Assembly: GCA_030141605.1 (NCBI GenBank)
Contig: JAQGDQ010000093.1
Coordinates: 186,001 to 250,000 of the forward strand
DNA length: 64,000 bases
From: Tubiluchus corallicola
Lineage: Eukaryota > Priapulida > Priapulimorpha > Priapulimorphida > Tubiluchidae
Reading direction: 5' to 3'
How positions within the stretch are numbered: the stretch's first letter is position 1; the number at the start of each line of letters is the position of its first letter. This document shows positions 12,122 through 24,475 of this stretch, piece by piece. The notes beneath the pieces were generated by a model. That model was given only the letters and a program-made list of their open reading frames with translations. It was not told the origin of the DNA and did not search any database. Both the position numbers and the translations under genes were made by a program.

Positions 12122-12525
12122 TAGGGGTGAGCATCGAACGTTCGAATTTGATTCATACGAGTTTTTAATTCGAATTCGATTTGAACCTAAAATTATAGAT
12201 TTGAATAATTCAGCACTTCAACCACATACGTTCTTTTGACATTAAAACGTTTTAAACATCATGCAATTAGCACAATTTAGTAGCGATTTCTGTGCGCGAT
12301 ATATAAACTAAGTTACTAATGGTTTTATTGCAGAACAAAATCGAGTAATAGGGCCTATGCATGATCTTTGTAAGACTGCTTTTTACTGAGGGTTCGAAAA
12401 CTTTTTCGAAAATCTTTCAAACTCAATTCGAATTCGAAATACTGAAATTCGGTTTGATTTGAATTCGGAAGTCACAAATTCCATTCGATTCGAATTCGAT
12501 TTCTGGTAGAGAATGCTCACCCCTA
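12122..12525 (+). mobile_element. Palindromic MITE, Rep-B copy 3 (full length)
   Basis: Clear ends: TAGGGGTGAGCATCGAACG at the left and GAGAATGCTCACCCCTA at the right, giving a terminal inverted repeat starting TAGGGGTGAGCAT. GAATTCGA and TTCGAATT palindromes near both ends extend the foldable region. The terminal TA could be the duplicated target, as for Tc1/mariner-type elements. Confidence 0.8.
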
Positions 12526-12670
12526 CTAATTACTTGACATTTTTTCAATATAAGTCGTATGAAATTACTATGAATACATGTTTAAATATTACATGCTCAA
12601 GTTTTATGAGTGGTTAGTGTATTAAGACAACAGCTGTGGGCCAGGCTGCAAAACAAATCATTGAAACTTC
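12526..12670. repeat. Rep-I segment flanking Rep-B copy 3
   Basis: This 145-bp flank recurs inverted at 60055-60193, again directly beside a Rep-B copy, with long matched stretches such as ACAGCTGTGGGCCAGGCTGC. A third, weaker match in the opposite orientation lies at 13322-13400. The Rep-B element and its flank therefore moved or were duplicated as one block. Confidence 0.65.
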
Positions 12671-12958
12671 TTTTTAAATTCAATACAAGAGTATCATATT
12701 AAACTGAAGTCTGTTTACTTGAACTTTCGAGAAGAATCTAGAAAATTAAACCAGTCTATGCAGCTTTCTCGTGAATTAGTTTTATTCATCCTCAACTGAC
12801 ACTATATAATTTAATTTAATATAATTTGACATACTATAATAATAGTATTCTTTGTAACATTGTAACATACTACTATAGTAATAGTAATAGCTTGTAACAT
12901 TGCGCGTTCCACATATCGTTACTGTAACTGTACACGTAATCTTGTTGGTCAATAAAAA

Positions 12959-12961
<3 letters not shown>

Positions 12962-12992
<31 letters not shown>

Positions 12993-13020
12993 ACTGCTAC
13001 TGCTACTGCTACTGCTACTG

Positions 13021-13051
<31 letters not shown>

Positions 13052-13092
13052 GACTACTACTACTACTACTACTACTACTACAACTACAACAA
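12962..13092. repeat. CTG/CTA trinucleotide microsatellite
   Basis: A CTG run grades into alternating CTG-CTA and then a long CTA run interrupted once by CGA. It follows an AATAAAAATA stretch that may be the tail of an older retroelement. Apparent poly-Ala and poly-Thr frames here come from the repeat. Confidence 0.9.
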
Positions 13093-13321
13093 CAATGTAA
13101 TTAGGCAGTTTGGATGCTATGTAGTTTAGCTGTATTTATACATAACATTTTTATTTCTCTTTGCAATGCTACCCTCACTGTCACTACTTGTCACTATTTG
13201 AATGATGTGTTCGGAAATGAAAACGTGGTGTAATACAATCAAAATACAGTGTTAAAAACTACCTAGTGTTCAACTTCACACATGCAAACACACACGCACA
13301 CACGCATATACTGTATATTAG

Positions 13322-13400
13322 ACAATTTATCTTAATGCACTAATCACTCGTAAAATTGAGTAAGTAATATTTAAACATATTCTTAGTACATGTATATATA
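13322..13400. repeat. Rep-I fragment
   Basis: Matches 60070-60150 in the same orientation, sharing GTAATATTTAAACAT and the preceding CACTAA-CACTC order. It is the third copy of the segment found beside Rep-B elements. Confidence 0.4.
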
Positions 13401-14199
13401 ATATATCTATATTATGATTATAAAATAACCCAACTTTTCCTAACTTGTTTTAAAATAAGTATATGCTATACAGAAATATTTTTGATACAATAACAATCCA
13501 AAAGTTAAATATCAAAATAAAAAACATGTATAATTTCTGTGTCGGATATCAACAAAATCAATATTTCTAACAAGTGTAAACAAGTTAAATTTTTCAAAAT
13601 CAAAAAACAGTATTTTCATTGCTAAATGTGTGACATCTACGCACATCAGTATTCATGAATCGTTTTCACTGACAGTTATAACCTTTGGGCACAGTTCTAG
13701 TAAACTATTTTCAGTTCAATTTTCGCCTTCGCGCCAGTAATTCTACTTCAAAGCACAAGTTACTGAATCCACTTGCTGTAAGGCAGTTACAAGATTGAGA
13801 GATTTACGATCATTCAGAGTCGGTCTATTTTATAATAATTGTTATGGATTAAAACTTATGAATTCAAATATTTAAAAAGGAGTTACTGCATAAATAATCT
13901 GTATAGATCAGTCTTGATTTGACATTTGTTCGGTGTGCCTGTCAACTTTTATCATCAGAATTGGGCTAATCATGTCGCTTCTGCGAGAAAAATCAGAATT
14001 TAAGCCACAAAGTAAATATGAAGGAAAATGTGACAATGAAAAAAAATTCAATAATGATAAACCTGTTTCAGTCTGTTATGAAACTGCTTTTCTGCAGGTC
14101 AAACTTTTAGCAATGTCAGCAACAACAGTAATGGAAATTTTTCATCATTTTAAACTATTTTGCCTCATCATCATTTCCAAGTTTTGATGTACGTGCTGT
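13401..14199. other. Intergenic DNA, no gene seen
   Basis: AT-rich. The open stretch at 13933-14187 (84 codons, plus strand) has no recognisable family and ordinary AT-rich composition, so I do not call it. Confidence 0.4.
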
Positions 14200-14765
14200 T
14201 TAACAAGATGCGGGGGTCACAAATTCTAGTACGAAACATTTCTCAGATTTAATTTTTTACAAAGCAGTTTTCAGGGAACAGCTGTTACACGTTAAAGGAC
14301 AAAAACACTTTTCATAAATAAAGCTTACAAATTCGTCTTGAAATTTTGTATAAATTACATGCTGTTTTATTGCATACAGAGCTTGTATTAGCAGTATCCC
14401 TGAACAAAATTTGTAAATTTAAACTTCTGGATGACCATTAGGCACAACCATTGTAACACTAAGTCATTTAGATAACACTGCGTAAAATTTAGAAAAAATA
14501 ATCAGAGCATTCATAGCACACACTTCTTTAACTAAGCTAAAGTATAAATTACTTTACATTGTCAATAAGATTGGTAATGTGTGTTTTGTAAGCCAGTAGT
14601 GCACACTGGGATGGCATTGCAGTTGTGTTACCAGTTGGGGCAAACTTTTTGAATTATTAGGAATTTTCTTTTCCATTTACATAAGGCTTTCAAACAAATA
14701 AGCATCGTTTTTCAAGCAGGTTAGCATACTGCTAAGTAATATAACTTTGCACGAAAACTTTTTTG
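14200..14765 (+). repeat. Rep-F copy 1
   Basis: Diverged direct copy of 51500-51905. Shared blocks in order include GCATACAGAGCTTG versus GCATTCAGGGCTTG, the TTTAGATAACA block, GAATTTTCTTTTCCA and AGTAAT-TAACTT near the end. Length and dispersal suggest an old non-autonomous transposon; no ends could be defined. Confidence 0.5.
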
Positions 14766-16046
14766 TGATACCCTTCAAAATTGCCTTTGCGTCCCAGTAC
14801 ATCAGTGTACACGTGAGTGTTTGCTTATAAACCAGCAACATGTGAATAGCAGCTAACCAAATTTCCTAGTTGACTATGAAACCGATGCACAAGCTGCACA
14901 ACTTGAATAATTAACAACAAGTCAGACTTTGCTACAACAAGCTTTTTCTCTACAAAACACTGCAACGTTTAGATGAAGTCAGCACTTTTACCTGCCAAAC
15001 CATTCTTTGCGCTGCTGCATAATAACAAACTAATCAACAGCACAGAAAAGTGGACAAAGTATTATTTAACCTGTATAATACAAATTTTCTCCCTATTAAT
15101 GAACTAAACATCGAAACTAAAATCCACACTTTATTACATGGTGACTCACTTTTCAATCTTGACCAAAAGAAAACTATTTTTTATAATTTATAAAAAATAT
15201 TTATATATTTATAAAAGCAGGAATTTATAAAAGCTTCAAGTTGATTCAATAAACGTTAATTTAACATTTTGCATTTGATGTACTGTCATTATTAAAACAT
15301 GGGTATCTATATCCAATCATAAATGTCTCAATTTTGTAACAGAGTATGATCCTAGGTATGTTAATCAGTTTTGTTGTGTATACCAAAGGTGATGGAAAAT
15401 AAACATGTTTATAAAAAAAGTGGACCAAACTCCAAATTTGCAGCTCATTAGTATGAATTAATTTAATGAACAAGTCAAAGTAAAAACTTGGCCACATTTT
15501 AAGCTCAGCAAGCTTGTATACATTTCACAGGTTGCTACTGTATGCTTGGATGGCTCTCACTTCTGATCGAAAGCCCTCTCTCTTTCTCACCTCTAATCCT
15601 CACATTTGCATGCCAACGTGCACCCTCATACAGCTTAGTCACTGACCAGAATAGCCTCGGGTCAATTAACATTCTCAGCCCCCACATGCCCATTGTGCTT
15701 TATCTGTTAAACAGACGTGATGTTTTGTGAAAAAATTCATAACCGTTTTGACCCCGATTTGTGTGTACAACAAGCGCGTCCCGGTTTCATAATAGGCGAG
15801 CCATTTACGATAATAAAGGCAATGGAATTGCTGTCATATGTATCAATTGCAAGCGGTTAGTTATATCTGGTTCTGTTATAAAGTTCGTGTTGTTTACAAC
15901 GTGGGGTCGAAGCTCGTTTTTGCTGATTACTGCCAAATTAGTGCTCGTCCACAACAAAATGCCTGTTATTGTCCAGCAAAAATGTATCTAGACAAAATCT
16001 GCCAAACATCAGACAATTTCGAATTTATAAGCATTTCAGTTATCAG
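14766..16046. other. Intergenic DNA, no gene seen
   Basis: Mostly AT-rich. 15540-16010 is GC-richer with overlapping open frames of 60-80 codons in several phases, none with a recognisable motif or coherent splice sites. It could hide a short exon but I cannot support one. Confidence 0.35.
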
Positions 16047-16384
16047 TAGGGGTGAGCATCAAACGTTCGAGTTTCAACGAGTTTTTTAGTTCAAATTCGA
16101 TTCGAATCTAAAATTATAGATTCGAATAATTCAGCACTTCAGCTACATACGTTCTTTATCATTAAATGTTTGCAACAGCATGCACTTAGCACAATTTTTA
16201 ACAAAGTAATAGTGGTTTTACTGTAGAACAAAATCGAGTAATATGCATGATCTTTGTAAGACAAATTTTTACTGCTGGTTCGAAAATCTTTCAAACTCAA
16301 TTCGAATTAGATTCGAATTCGAAAGTCACAAATTTGTTTCGATTTGAATCGAATTCGCTTTCAGGTAGAGAATGCTCACCCCTG
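16047..16384 (+). mobile_element. Palindromic MITE, Rep-B copy 4
   Basis: Begins TAGGGGTGAGCATCAAACG and ends GAATGCTCACCCCTG, in the same orientation as the 12122 copy. The core AAAATCGAGTAATATGCATG block and the AT-rich centre match the family. Confidence 0.75.
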
Positions 16385-17238
16385 CTCGCCACTGGAACTT
16401 AATGCTGAAAGCATCAACAGTAATGCATTCACCATAATTACCACACAAACAACCCAAAATTATATTTACCAAATACTCCAAATGATTACATAATAAACTC
16501 GCTATGCACAATGCCTCGGGCCTCTCATGCGAAACACTGAATACCTTCTATGCACATGCCCCATCACTAAATTCTAGATCAATCGAGAATGATTATTATA
16601 CAATTGGTTGAAAATCTTTTCACTTGCACCTCGACTAAACGATATGCGAAAAAAAATTTAATACCTTATTTGCAAAGTTCAGTTTAAGTAAATTTGCTAT
16701 ATAGTGTGCACCGAATAAAAATAATAGCTCTGGTTTTTCTTGCTCTGTCATACAATGGATTTATCTCTATGTAAAGACTGTTGGGTATTTTTCAAAATTA
16801 ATACTAAAATACTACCAACCTGCTATGAATAGATACACAGAGACACAAGTGTGAAACAGAATTATGTTACCTTCAGTGATCGAAAACTGGGGTACTTTTA
16901 AACACAAACTGGAAATTCCTTAACACATTTACTACAACAAAAATGCGCCTAACTTCCTGCAAGCGTAGTCAGTAATTTATGCAACTTACCTACGAATTTT
17001 TTTTCGAGATCAACAATTTTGCACGCCATAATATCTGTACATCAGTCTGTAACAAGCAGGATATGACGAGTGAGTCACAATCATAAGCAAACACATGGGG
17101 CTGACTGCTAAAATGAATAAGAGATGCTCAATGGCTGTACAGAAATCTTTCAAGTTACCAGGTCAGTAAGATAGTTAATCAACTATCGGGTATTTATAAG
17201 CATAAGATCACTAATTAAGAGACAGACCCAAAAGAGAC
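16385..17238. other. Intergenic DNA, no gene seen
   Basis: AT-rich sequence, no supported feature. Confidence 0.4.
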
Positions 17239-17302
17239 ACATATATATATATGTGTGTGTGTGTGTATATGTATATATATATATATGCATGTGTATATAT
17301 TT
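17239..17302. repeat. TA/TG dinucleotide microsatellite
   Basis: An AT run changes to a GT run and back to AT, a common compound microsatellite. Confidence 0.85.
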
Positions 17303-17450
17303 GTTTTCTTTGCCATATTTGTTTTCTTTGCCATGGCAACACATGAATTTCAAGAAAGTCAATTTGTTTTCTTTGCCATTGCAACATATGAAATTGTTCA
17401 TAGAAAGCCTAATATATGTCTGTCCTAGCTAGTTTGTTTTCTTTGCCACA
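17303..17450 (+). repeat. Four dispersed copies of TTTGTTTTCTTTGCCA
   Basis: TTTGTTTTCTTTGCCA occurs four times within 150 bp (near 17300, 17318, 17364 and 17432), two of them followed by a related T/GGCAACACATGAA-type tail. Spacing is uneven, so this is a decayed short tandem array. Confidence 0.7.
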
Positions 17451-18759
17451 TGAACACATAAAATATTTAAAAATTTAGATAACAGGTTACAAGATCTAAC
17501 AGAGTAACATTTTAACACACCTCTTTTGTTTGTAGTTGTAATTTATTTAATGAGCATTTTACCACCCAGTAAACATTAAAGAAAACATTATGTCACGGTT
17601 TCTGGTATTTATCAAGTCATTACAATTAAGTTCTCGGCCAAACGTTTGCCTGATTCGCTGAACTTCAACACAAGTTCATTAATCACGAAACAATCACACA
17701 CATATGCCTGCTATAGCACAAAAGAACAGAAACACAGCAAACGATGCTAATTAGCTTGTAATGCTAATTAATCCATAGCAAGCGACCCATTTTTTGTTGA
17801 AATTGCAGACAAACAGTTAAGACAGCTTTGTTCACGGTCATAAGAAAGTACAAAAGTTTTAGCACAGTTATAGGCGAAAACCCTAAAGACAACAATATTC
17901 ACTTTACACCACTGCTTGCCAATTTGTCACACTGCTATAGTGAAAAATGCCTGCAGGAACCATTGTGTCGACCACACAGTCACACATACACTGCTCACAC
18001 GACAACCTACAACTTTTTAACTGGCGGCCATATGCGGCTGAGTAAAGTATCTTGGGGGGGGGGGGGGGAAAGGGAATAGTTTGATAACTGTAATTATACC
18101 GACGATAATTATGGTTGTTGTGGGATGCAGGCAACAGGAACTAGTATTACCCTTCAGGAAACAGCAAGGAGAATGACTATGTTTGATACAGCTGTAAAAT
18201 GCTAACACCAATCACAAGTCGAGATTGAGAAGATCAGTAGCATATATAAGATTAGGTTAAAGCAATTATGTTGTCAAATAAGCGTTTCAAAAACCGCCAA
18301 TACACTCCGGTGTCGGAAGGTGTCACTTTGTACAAGGTAAAGGCGCAAAGATTACGTTTTCTTTCAACAGTTTTTTATTAAAAAGTTTTAAACCGACGTC
18401 AGCAACGGCGATCCAACAATGACGCCAACGTGCATGATTTCTCAATAACACATAAAACTTTTTTATTCAAATCAAACCAAACTAGGCCAATACCTCACAC
18501 TCCAGGCAAAATTTTACAGCGGGAAGATAGAAATGTGAGTACACAAATTAGAATGCTCATAATTAAGTAGCATAAGAACTGTGACTAAATGGTAACATTC
18601 TTTTTGAATTGGGGTGAAGCTGGAATACTAAACCTTTCAACGGCCTTCTAGATCATCTATGTACAAACTTAGTATCAAAACTCCTCCATAGGTTTATTAC
18701 TCTCATTTTTTAATTTTACTTCTGACCTTAGATGTCTAGTGCATTGTTTTAAAATGTTT
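17451..18759. other. Intergenic DNA, no gene seen
   Basis: Contains an uninterrupted G run of about 14 bases near 18055-18068. No supported gene. Confidence 0.4.
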
Positions 18760-19030
18760 CAAATGTATTCTTAATCGTATTGACAACATACAGTCATTTG
18801 AAATTTTACTTAGCAACATGTATGCTACGAATGCTCTAATTATTTTTTCAATCCTTACTACTCGGTATTTTCAAACGACCTACCATCAAAATGGCTGCAC
18901 CTAACGGAAATTTAAATTTACAAGTGTTATACAGGGTTACGGCCGACGAAATCATGCGAAAAAGCAGTACGTAAATGGTATCAAATGTGAAAACGAATTT
19001 TTTAAGCTTTAGAGGGCTTCCTTATGCTTT
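18760..19030 (+). repeat. Rep-G copy 1
   Basis: Diverged direct copy of 30380-30680. Ordered shared blocks include the TTACTTAG stretch, ATGCTCTAATTA-TTTTTCAA, AAACGACCTACCA followed by ATGGCTGC, GAAATTTAAATTTAC and TTTAAGCTTTA. No coding capacity. Confidence 0.55.
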
Positions 19031-20480
19031 AAACGAAAGATTTGCAAGAAGGTCTTAACAGCACATGTGTCGCTGTAGAGTTGTAGCTGTTGCTACCTGT
19101 TGTCAAACTGAGAATTGCGGTCATTACTAAAGCACAGCAGTAATCCAAATTGCTATTTAATGATTCCTGATGACTTTCTGATTGCCGATTTCCCTTTCTT
19201 TCAATTGACGATGACTGTATTTTAGACACTCGCTGCACTTGACTAATCAAGTTTGCCTATTTTGCTAGAGAATGTCATCTGCTTGAGAAGACATTTTTCG
19301 TAATTTTTCAAGCAAACTGGAGCTCATCCATTGTGTTGCAAAAACGCTGACAGTGCTTGTTAACAAAACTTATTAGCACATCATAAAATAGAAATTCGAC
19401 TTGGCGATTTCTCTGTCTCAGTACATTTCAATTTTAAACATTGCAGTGTAAATACTGTTTTTATGCTTTTCTTGATGTAACAAATTGTTTTGCTTCAAGT
19501 CACATATTTGCAAGAATGCATAGAAAATACTCAGTTTATTTTCATGCATTTCATGCTGTTTTCTTTAAAGCACATAATTGTTATCACATTGATAAAAGAC
19601 TACATCATTTTTATACAAAATAATAAAATTCTAAACAAATTAATATTAATGCATAATTTACGATGACAACAACATTCCAATCATTGTCAGAAATACTGAA
19701 TATAGGTAAAGTTATTATAATGTTCCAAAACATAATGCATAGTCATTTCCAAGTGGGATTTACTGTTTGCCTTAGGCAATGTAAGCACAACAGCTTGTGG
19801 TAGCAACGTGTACAGAAGATGAAAGAAATTTACTGTATAATATCAATTTAGCACTGCACAGACTGCATTCTCGAGAAAAAATACCGAAATCTTGCTGATA
19901 GACAAGCTGCTTTTTATGACCCTATTTTTATTGGCAAAAAACAAAACCTTTGGTCACAGTTAGAACTGATACAGAGGCTTTGGGTAGAAGAAACGGCACA
20001 CAGGCTATGCAACTAATAACAAGTGAACGTACACGTACGTAGTGCTACAATATTTCGTACTAATAAGCAAGCGTTTCTTTTAGATGTATGCAAACTGTGC
20101 CACACTAATGAAGAAATCAGCAACCTAGTATTTTTATGAATGTTTGAACAATAGTAAATATAATTATATTTTGGTCACGCTTTGGAAGCGTACTACCATT
20201 TAAGAGAAGACCAATCAAAGATTCAGTATCCAAGAAAATAATGTTAAATGGAAGCTATAGTACAATTTGCATAACTGACGTACAAAATGCATATAAGTAG
20301 CTCTCTAGTTACAGCATGTAGAGGGCGTTCGAGCAAGCAATTGGTAACAGATTCATAACATGTTTAAATGACAATTAAGCTAAGAAAAACCTATTTTAAG
20401 CGAGAATGGCGTGCACAGTTGGGAATTGTACCACAAGATAAACGTTTAAACTGCTTACAGTGAATAACTTCCAAATTCCT
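19031..20480. other. Intergenic DNA, no gene seen
   Basis: AT-rich sequence. Short frames of 60-73 codons on both strands show no motif. No repeat recognised. Confidence 0.4.
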
Positions 20481-21475
20481 CACATGACTATATGTAACCC
20501 ATGCTTCCCCCTACTGAGAATGCGCTGTTCACATCAACACTTGTTCACACCATGTAACCCACGCTTCCCCCTACTGAGAATGCGCTGTTCACATCAACAC
20601 TTGTTCACACCATGTAACCCACGCTTCCCCCTATAGAGAACGCGCTGTTCACATCAACATTTGTTCACAACCCACGCTTCCCCCTATTGAGAACCCGCTG
20701 TTCACATTAATACTTGTTTACAGCCTGTAACCCACGCTTCCCCCTATTGAGAATGCACTGTTCACATCGACACTTGTTCACACCATGTCATGTAACCCAC
20801 GCTTCCCCCTATTGAGAATATGGTGTTCACATCAGCACTTGTTCACACCCTGTAACCCACGCTTCCTCCTATTGAGAATGAGCTGTACACATTGGCACTT
20901 GTTCACACCCTGTAACCCATGCTTCCTCCTATTGAGAATGTGCTGTTCACATCAACACTTGTTCACACCCTGTAACCCACGCTTCCCCCTATTGAGAATA
21001 TGCTGTTCACATCAGCACTTGTTCACACCCTGTAACCCACGCTTCCTCCTATTGAGAATGCGCTGTTCACATCAATACTTGTTCACACCCTGTAACCCAC
21101 GCTTCCCCCTATAGAGAATGCGCTGTTCACATCAACACTTGTTCACACCCTGTAACCCAAGCTTCCCCCTATTGAGAATGCGCTGTTCACATCAACACTT
21201 ATTCACACCATGTAACCCATGCTTCCCCCTATTGAGAATGCGCTGTTCACATCAACACTTGTTCACACCCTGTAACCCACGCTGGGAACACTGTTCACGT
21301 CTACACTTGTTCACACCCTGTAACCCACGCTGGGAACACTGTTCACGTCTACACTTGTTCACACCCTGTAACCCATGCTTCCCACCTTTCGAGAATGCAG
21401 TGTTCACATCCTTTAACCCACACTTCCTCCCCCCCTCCATTGAGAATGCAGTGTTCACATCAACACTTGCTTAGA
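20481..21475 (+). repeat. 60-bp minisatellite, about 16 units
   Basis: Tandem units of 60 bp are built around TGTAACCCACGCTTCCCCCT, ATTGAGAATGCGCTGTTCAC and ATCAACACTTGTTCACACC. Two units near 21270-21370 are shortened and carry GCTGGGAACACTG instead. Because 60 is a multiple of three the array stays open as a 20-residue repeat (CNPRFPLLRMRCSHQHLFTP), giving frames at 20785-21114 and 21118-21474. It lacks a plausible protein context, so I read it as non-coding. Confidence 0.9.
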
Positions 21476-22100
21476 CAGTTTTTGAGCTTCTGGAACAGCA
21501 ATTAACATCTGTTTCCCGACTTCCTGGGTGTGAAGGATTCGCCAGGGACCGTTTATAAACGTGCAAACTTTTGACAAGTCACTTTAGCAGGATCATTTCT
21601 TACATTTGCCGGTAACTTGATATAGTTCTGGCACTGTTTCACAGCAAAAGAGAGCAGCCGTACTGACACTGAGAAAATAAAAAGTAATGAATGAGAGAAG
21701 GATACGCTTAGCACATAAAAAACAACTAAGACTGCCAGGAGATAAAATCAGTAAATAGATGTTTATGAACTGCCATGAACTGGCGAATATCAGGAAGCTT
21801 ATGCTCAGTAAATCAGCCTAGATTCCGGGTTGATAGCTTTGAAGTTGGTACCAGTGATTAGACTACACTTTTGTAATCAATTTTAAAGCCACATTCAAAC
21901 TTATTCAGAAATGATAAACAGAAGGAATGGAAGAGACGGCAGCCATCAGGCAGCTTACAGGATTTGCCAATAAAATGATAGCATAATTTTTTATGCAAAA
22001 TAAACACTATGTAAAATACAAACACTTGATCATTAGGCTTTCTTGTTTTTCACAATTTTTACCGGGAAAGAGTAATATCAAGCTAAGAACCTGAAATTAT
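21476..22100. other. Intergenic DNA, no gene seen
   Basis: AT-rich sequence with no supported feature. Confidence 0.4.
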
Positions 22101-22595
22101 GATGACGATAGTGATGGTGAAATGTTCTAATTCGATTATAATCTCGTTCTTGTAATTCGATTTCACAATTAATCTTTTGCAGTAATTTTTTTAGTGTTTT
22201 AGCCACATTTTTCAAACATTGCAACACTGAAATATAGCCTATAAACTTCTTCAAGGCTTTTGTCGCTGCCTGCCAGTTTCACAGATTATTTTTATAGAGA
22301 CATACATTCATTAACTACTCTTTTACTATGTTAACTACACACATCACGTGAAAGCAAATAAGAAGCTCCAGTTTGCAACACTGTACTTCGCAATTGTGTC
22401 AATTGTATAAGGTGAGAAAATGAAGAAAAAATCCAGAATTCAATTTATTTGTGCTAAAACATCGCCTTTTAGTCAATGTGTAACAAGTATATTTTGCTCT
22501 CAACTAACTGAATTATTGTTCAATAGCCTATTATATCGATTCATACATGGTTATAATCTCGATTAATCTATTAATCGCCCATCACTGGATGACAA
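22101..22595. mobile_element. hAT-type MITE with 8-bp target duplication
   Basis: The element 22109-22587 begins TAGTGATGG and ends CGCCCATCACTG, the CAGTGATGGGCG-type terminus common in hAT non-autonomous elements, with ATTCGATTATAATCTCG and TTATAATCTCGATTAATC near the two ends. It is bracketed by GATGACGA (22101-22108) and GATGACAA (22588-22595), an 8-bp duplication with one mismatch, the size produced by hAT transposases. No transposase is encoded. Confidence 0.8.
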
Positions 22596-23107
22596 CTTAG
22601 AAAACAAACGATGCAAAAAGGCTCAGAAAGTGGGAAACATAATGAAGTAAGAAAGGAAATCTCCAAAAAAAAGCCATACTTAAAATAATAAAACAAAAAA
22701 TAAATAATACAGAAGGAACATGTTTACTGTAGCAATGATTATGAAAACTTCTCCAGGTACAGTGCCTAGTGTTGACTTTTTGCCCGGCAGAAAAGTACTG
22801 CCTTTTTTCTTGGTGATTAGTACCCTCTCTTTTTTGGCAAAAACTCTGAAATTAGATAGCTTTCATTTTTCCCAGAATAACTAAAACCTGTTGTTAATTT
22901 GTCAAGCATTCTGTAGGTTTTACCTATTATACTTATTACTATGTTTTTCACATTGATCTGTACTGACTAAATAAGTATTTTGTAGCGTTAACTGTCTAAT
23001 ATATTCTTTAGCGGTTTACAATAACTAAGCGACACACACCCAATGATAAACACATTCCCCGATAAACACTTTATAGTCTTACAGTCAATGACCATGATCA
23101 ACTTTGT
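22596..23107. other. Intergenic DNA, no gene seen
   Basis: AT-rich sequence, no supported feature. Confidence 0.4.
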
Positions 23108-23385
23108 TGTGAATCTCAATACAATTTCTTTTATAACAAAGTAACATTTTTCTACATTATTCCTAGGATAAAAATGTGACATTGTTCTACATTGTTCCTT
23201 GGATAACAAAGTGACATTGTTCCACACTGTTGCTAGGATAACAAAGTGACATTTTTCTACATTGTTCCTACATAATAAAGTGATATTGTTCTAAACTGTT
23301 CCTGCTATAACAAAGTGACATTGTTCTACATTTTTCCTAGGATAACAAAGTGACATTGTTCTACATTGTTCCTAGGTGTGACAGC
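23108..23385 (+). repeat. 35-bp minisatellite, about seven units
   Basis: Units contain ATAACAAAGTGACATTGTTC followed by TACATTGTTCCTAGG. Copies diverge by point changes and small indels, with the cleanest pair at the right end. Confidence 0.85.
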
Positions 23386-23985
23386 AGTGTATGAAGTTTA
23401 TTTATTAATTTGACCACATTGTCCATAGTTCATTATAAACATCACTCTTATGATTGTCAGCAGTAATACAGCCAAACACCACGGTTCATAGCTAAAGTAC
23501 TTTCAATGCTTGCATTCTGTATTTATTTGTGCACAAAGCTTCTTCGCTAATGCAAAATCGGTGTTAAAACAAGGTACAAACCCTGCCAATTGATACGAAA
23601 ATTGTGCCACTTAACACTCGCCAGGCATTGATTAGTGGTCTAACCACTCAGTTATGCTGCATCAGCATTTGAAATTAATGGCTTCGTGAATATAGGAAGA
23701 GAAGCCCTTGGGTAAAATACTACTATACTATGCACGATAAGCACAAGCCACATGTGCAAGAACTTATATAATGACTAGGTCAACATTCCTGGGGAGTCAT
23801 TGGCAGTGGAATGTTGAAGAAAAACATGTGAGATGAGTGAGATGCTTGGGTGAGCACCAATTTCTGACTATGAAAAGTACAGTTTTTTTTTCATTTCACT
23901 TAGTAGTCAATGTAACAACACCTCTTTGCATTTTTCTTGGATTTCTATAATTGATATATCAGCTACTTAAATGTTGTCATCCACA
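23386..23985. other. Intergenic DNA, no gene seen
   Basis: AT-rich sequence, no supported feature. Confidence 0.4.
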
Positions 23986-24475
23986 TGGATACGGTTAAAA
24001 AATACACGTACGCAAATGGAAAACATGCATTCATGGTGGTTAGGAGGGTGATCCGCCCTTTTAAACACGAGAAAACCTTCATTAGAGAGCCATAAGGCTT
24101 GAATAAAACACTGTCACCCAAAGACAAAACATGCATTCATAGAGCTTGGGTGATAATTCATCCTACTAAAGGCAAAAAAGCTTCATTAGAGGGCCATGGC
24201 ACTTGTGTGAAACACTACCACCCACATAGATATGAGATTTAAAAAAGTACGAGGCACAGAAAGAGGCAACATGCATTCATGAAGCTTGGAGGATAATTTA
24301 TGCTACCGAAGACAAAAAACTTCATTAGAGCATCATGGCACTTGCATGAAATATTATCACCCACATAGATACGAGATTTAAAAAAGTACGAGGCACAGCA
24401 AAAGACAACATGCATTGACAAAGCTTGGGCGGTAACCCACCTTACTGAATATGAAATGAAACTCCAGTAGATAGT
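23986..24475 (+). repeat. Tandem repeat, unit about 105-141 bp, four units
   Basis: AACATGCATTCAT-type starts recur near 24022, 24127, 24268 and 24407. Each is followed by AGCTTGG-type sequence and a TTCATTAGAG block, and the last two full units share GAGATTTAAAAAAGTACGAG. The first unit boundary is shorter (about 105 bp), the later ones about 140 bp. Confidence 0.75.

Noticed and set aside
12900-13100. Poly-Ala/Thr frame
   Set aside because: Produced by the CTG/CTA microsatellite.
20481-21475. CRISPR-like array
   Set aside because: Units are contiguous 60-bp repeats without distinct spacers, and the genome is eukaryotic.
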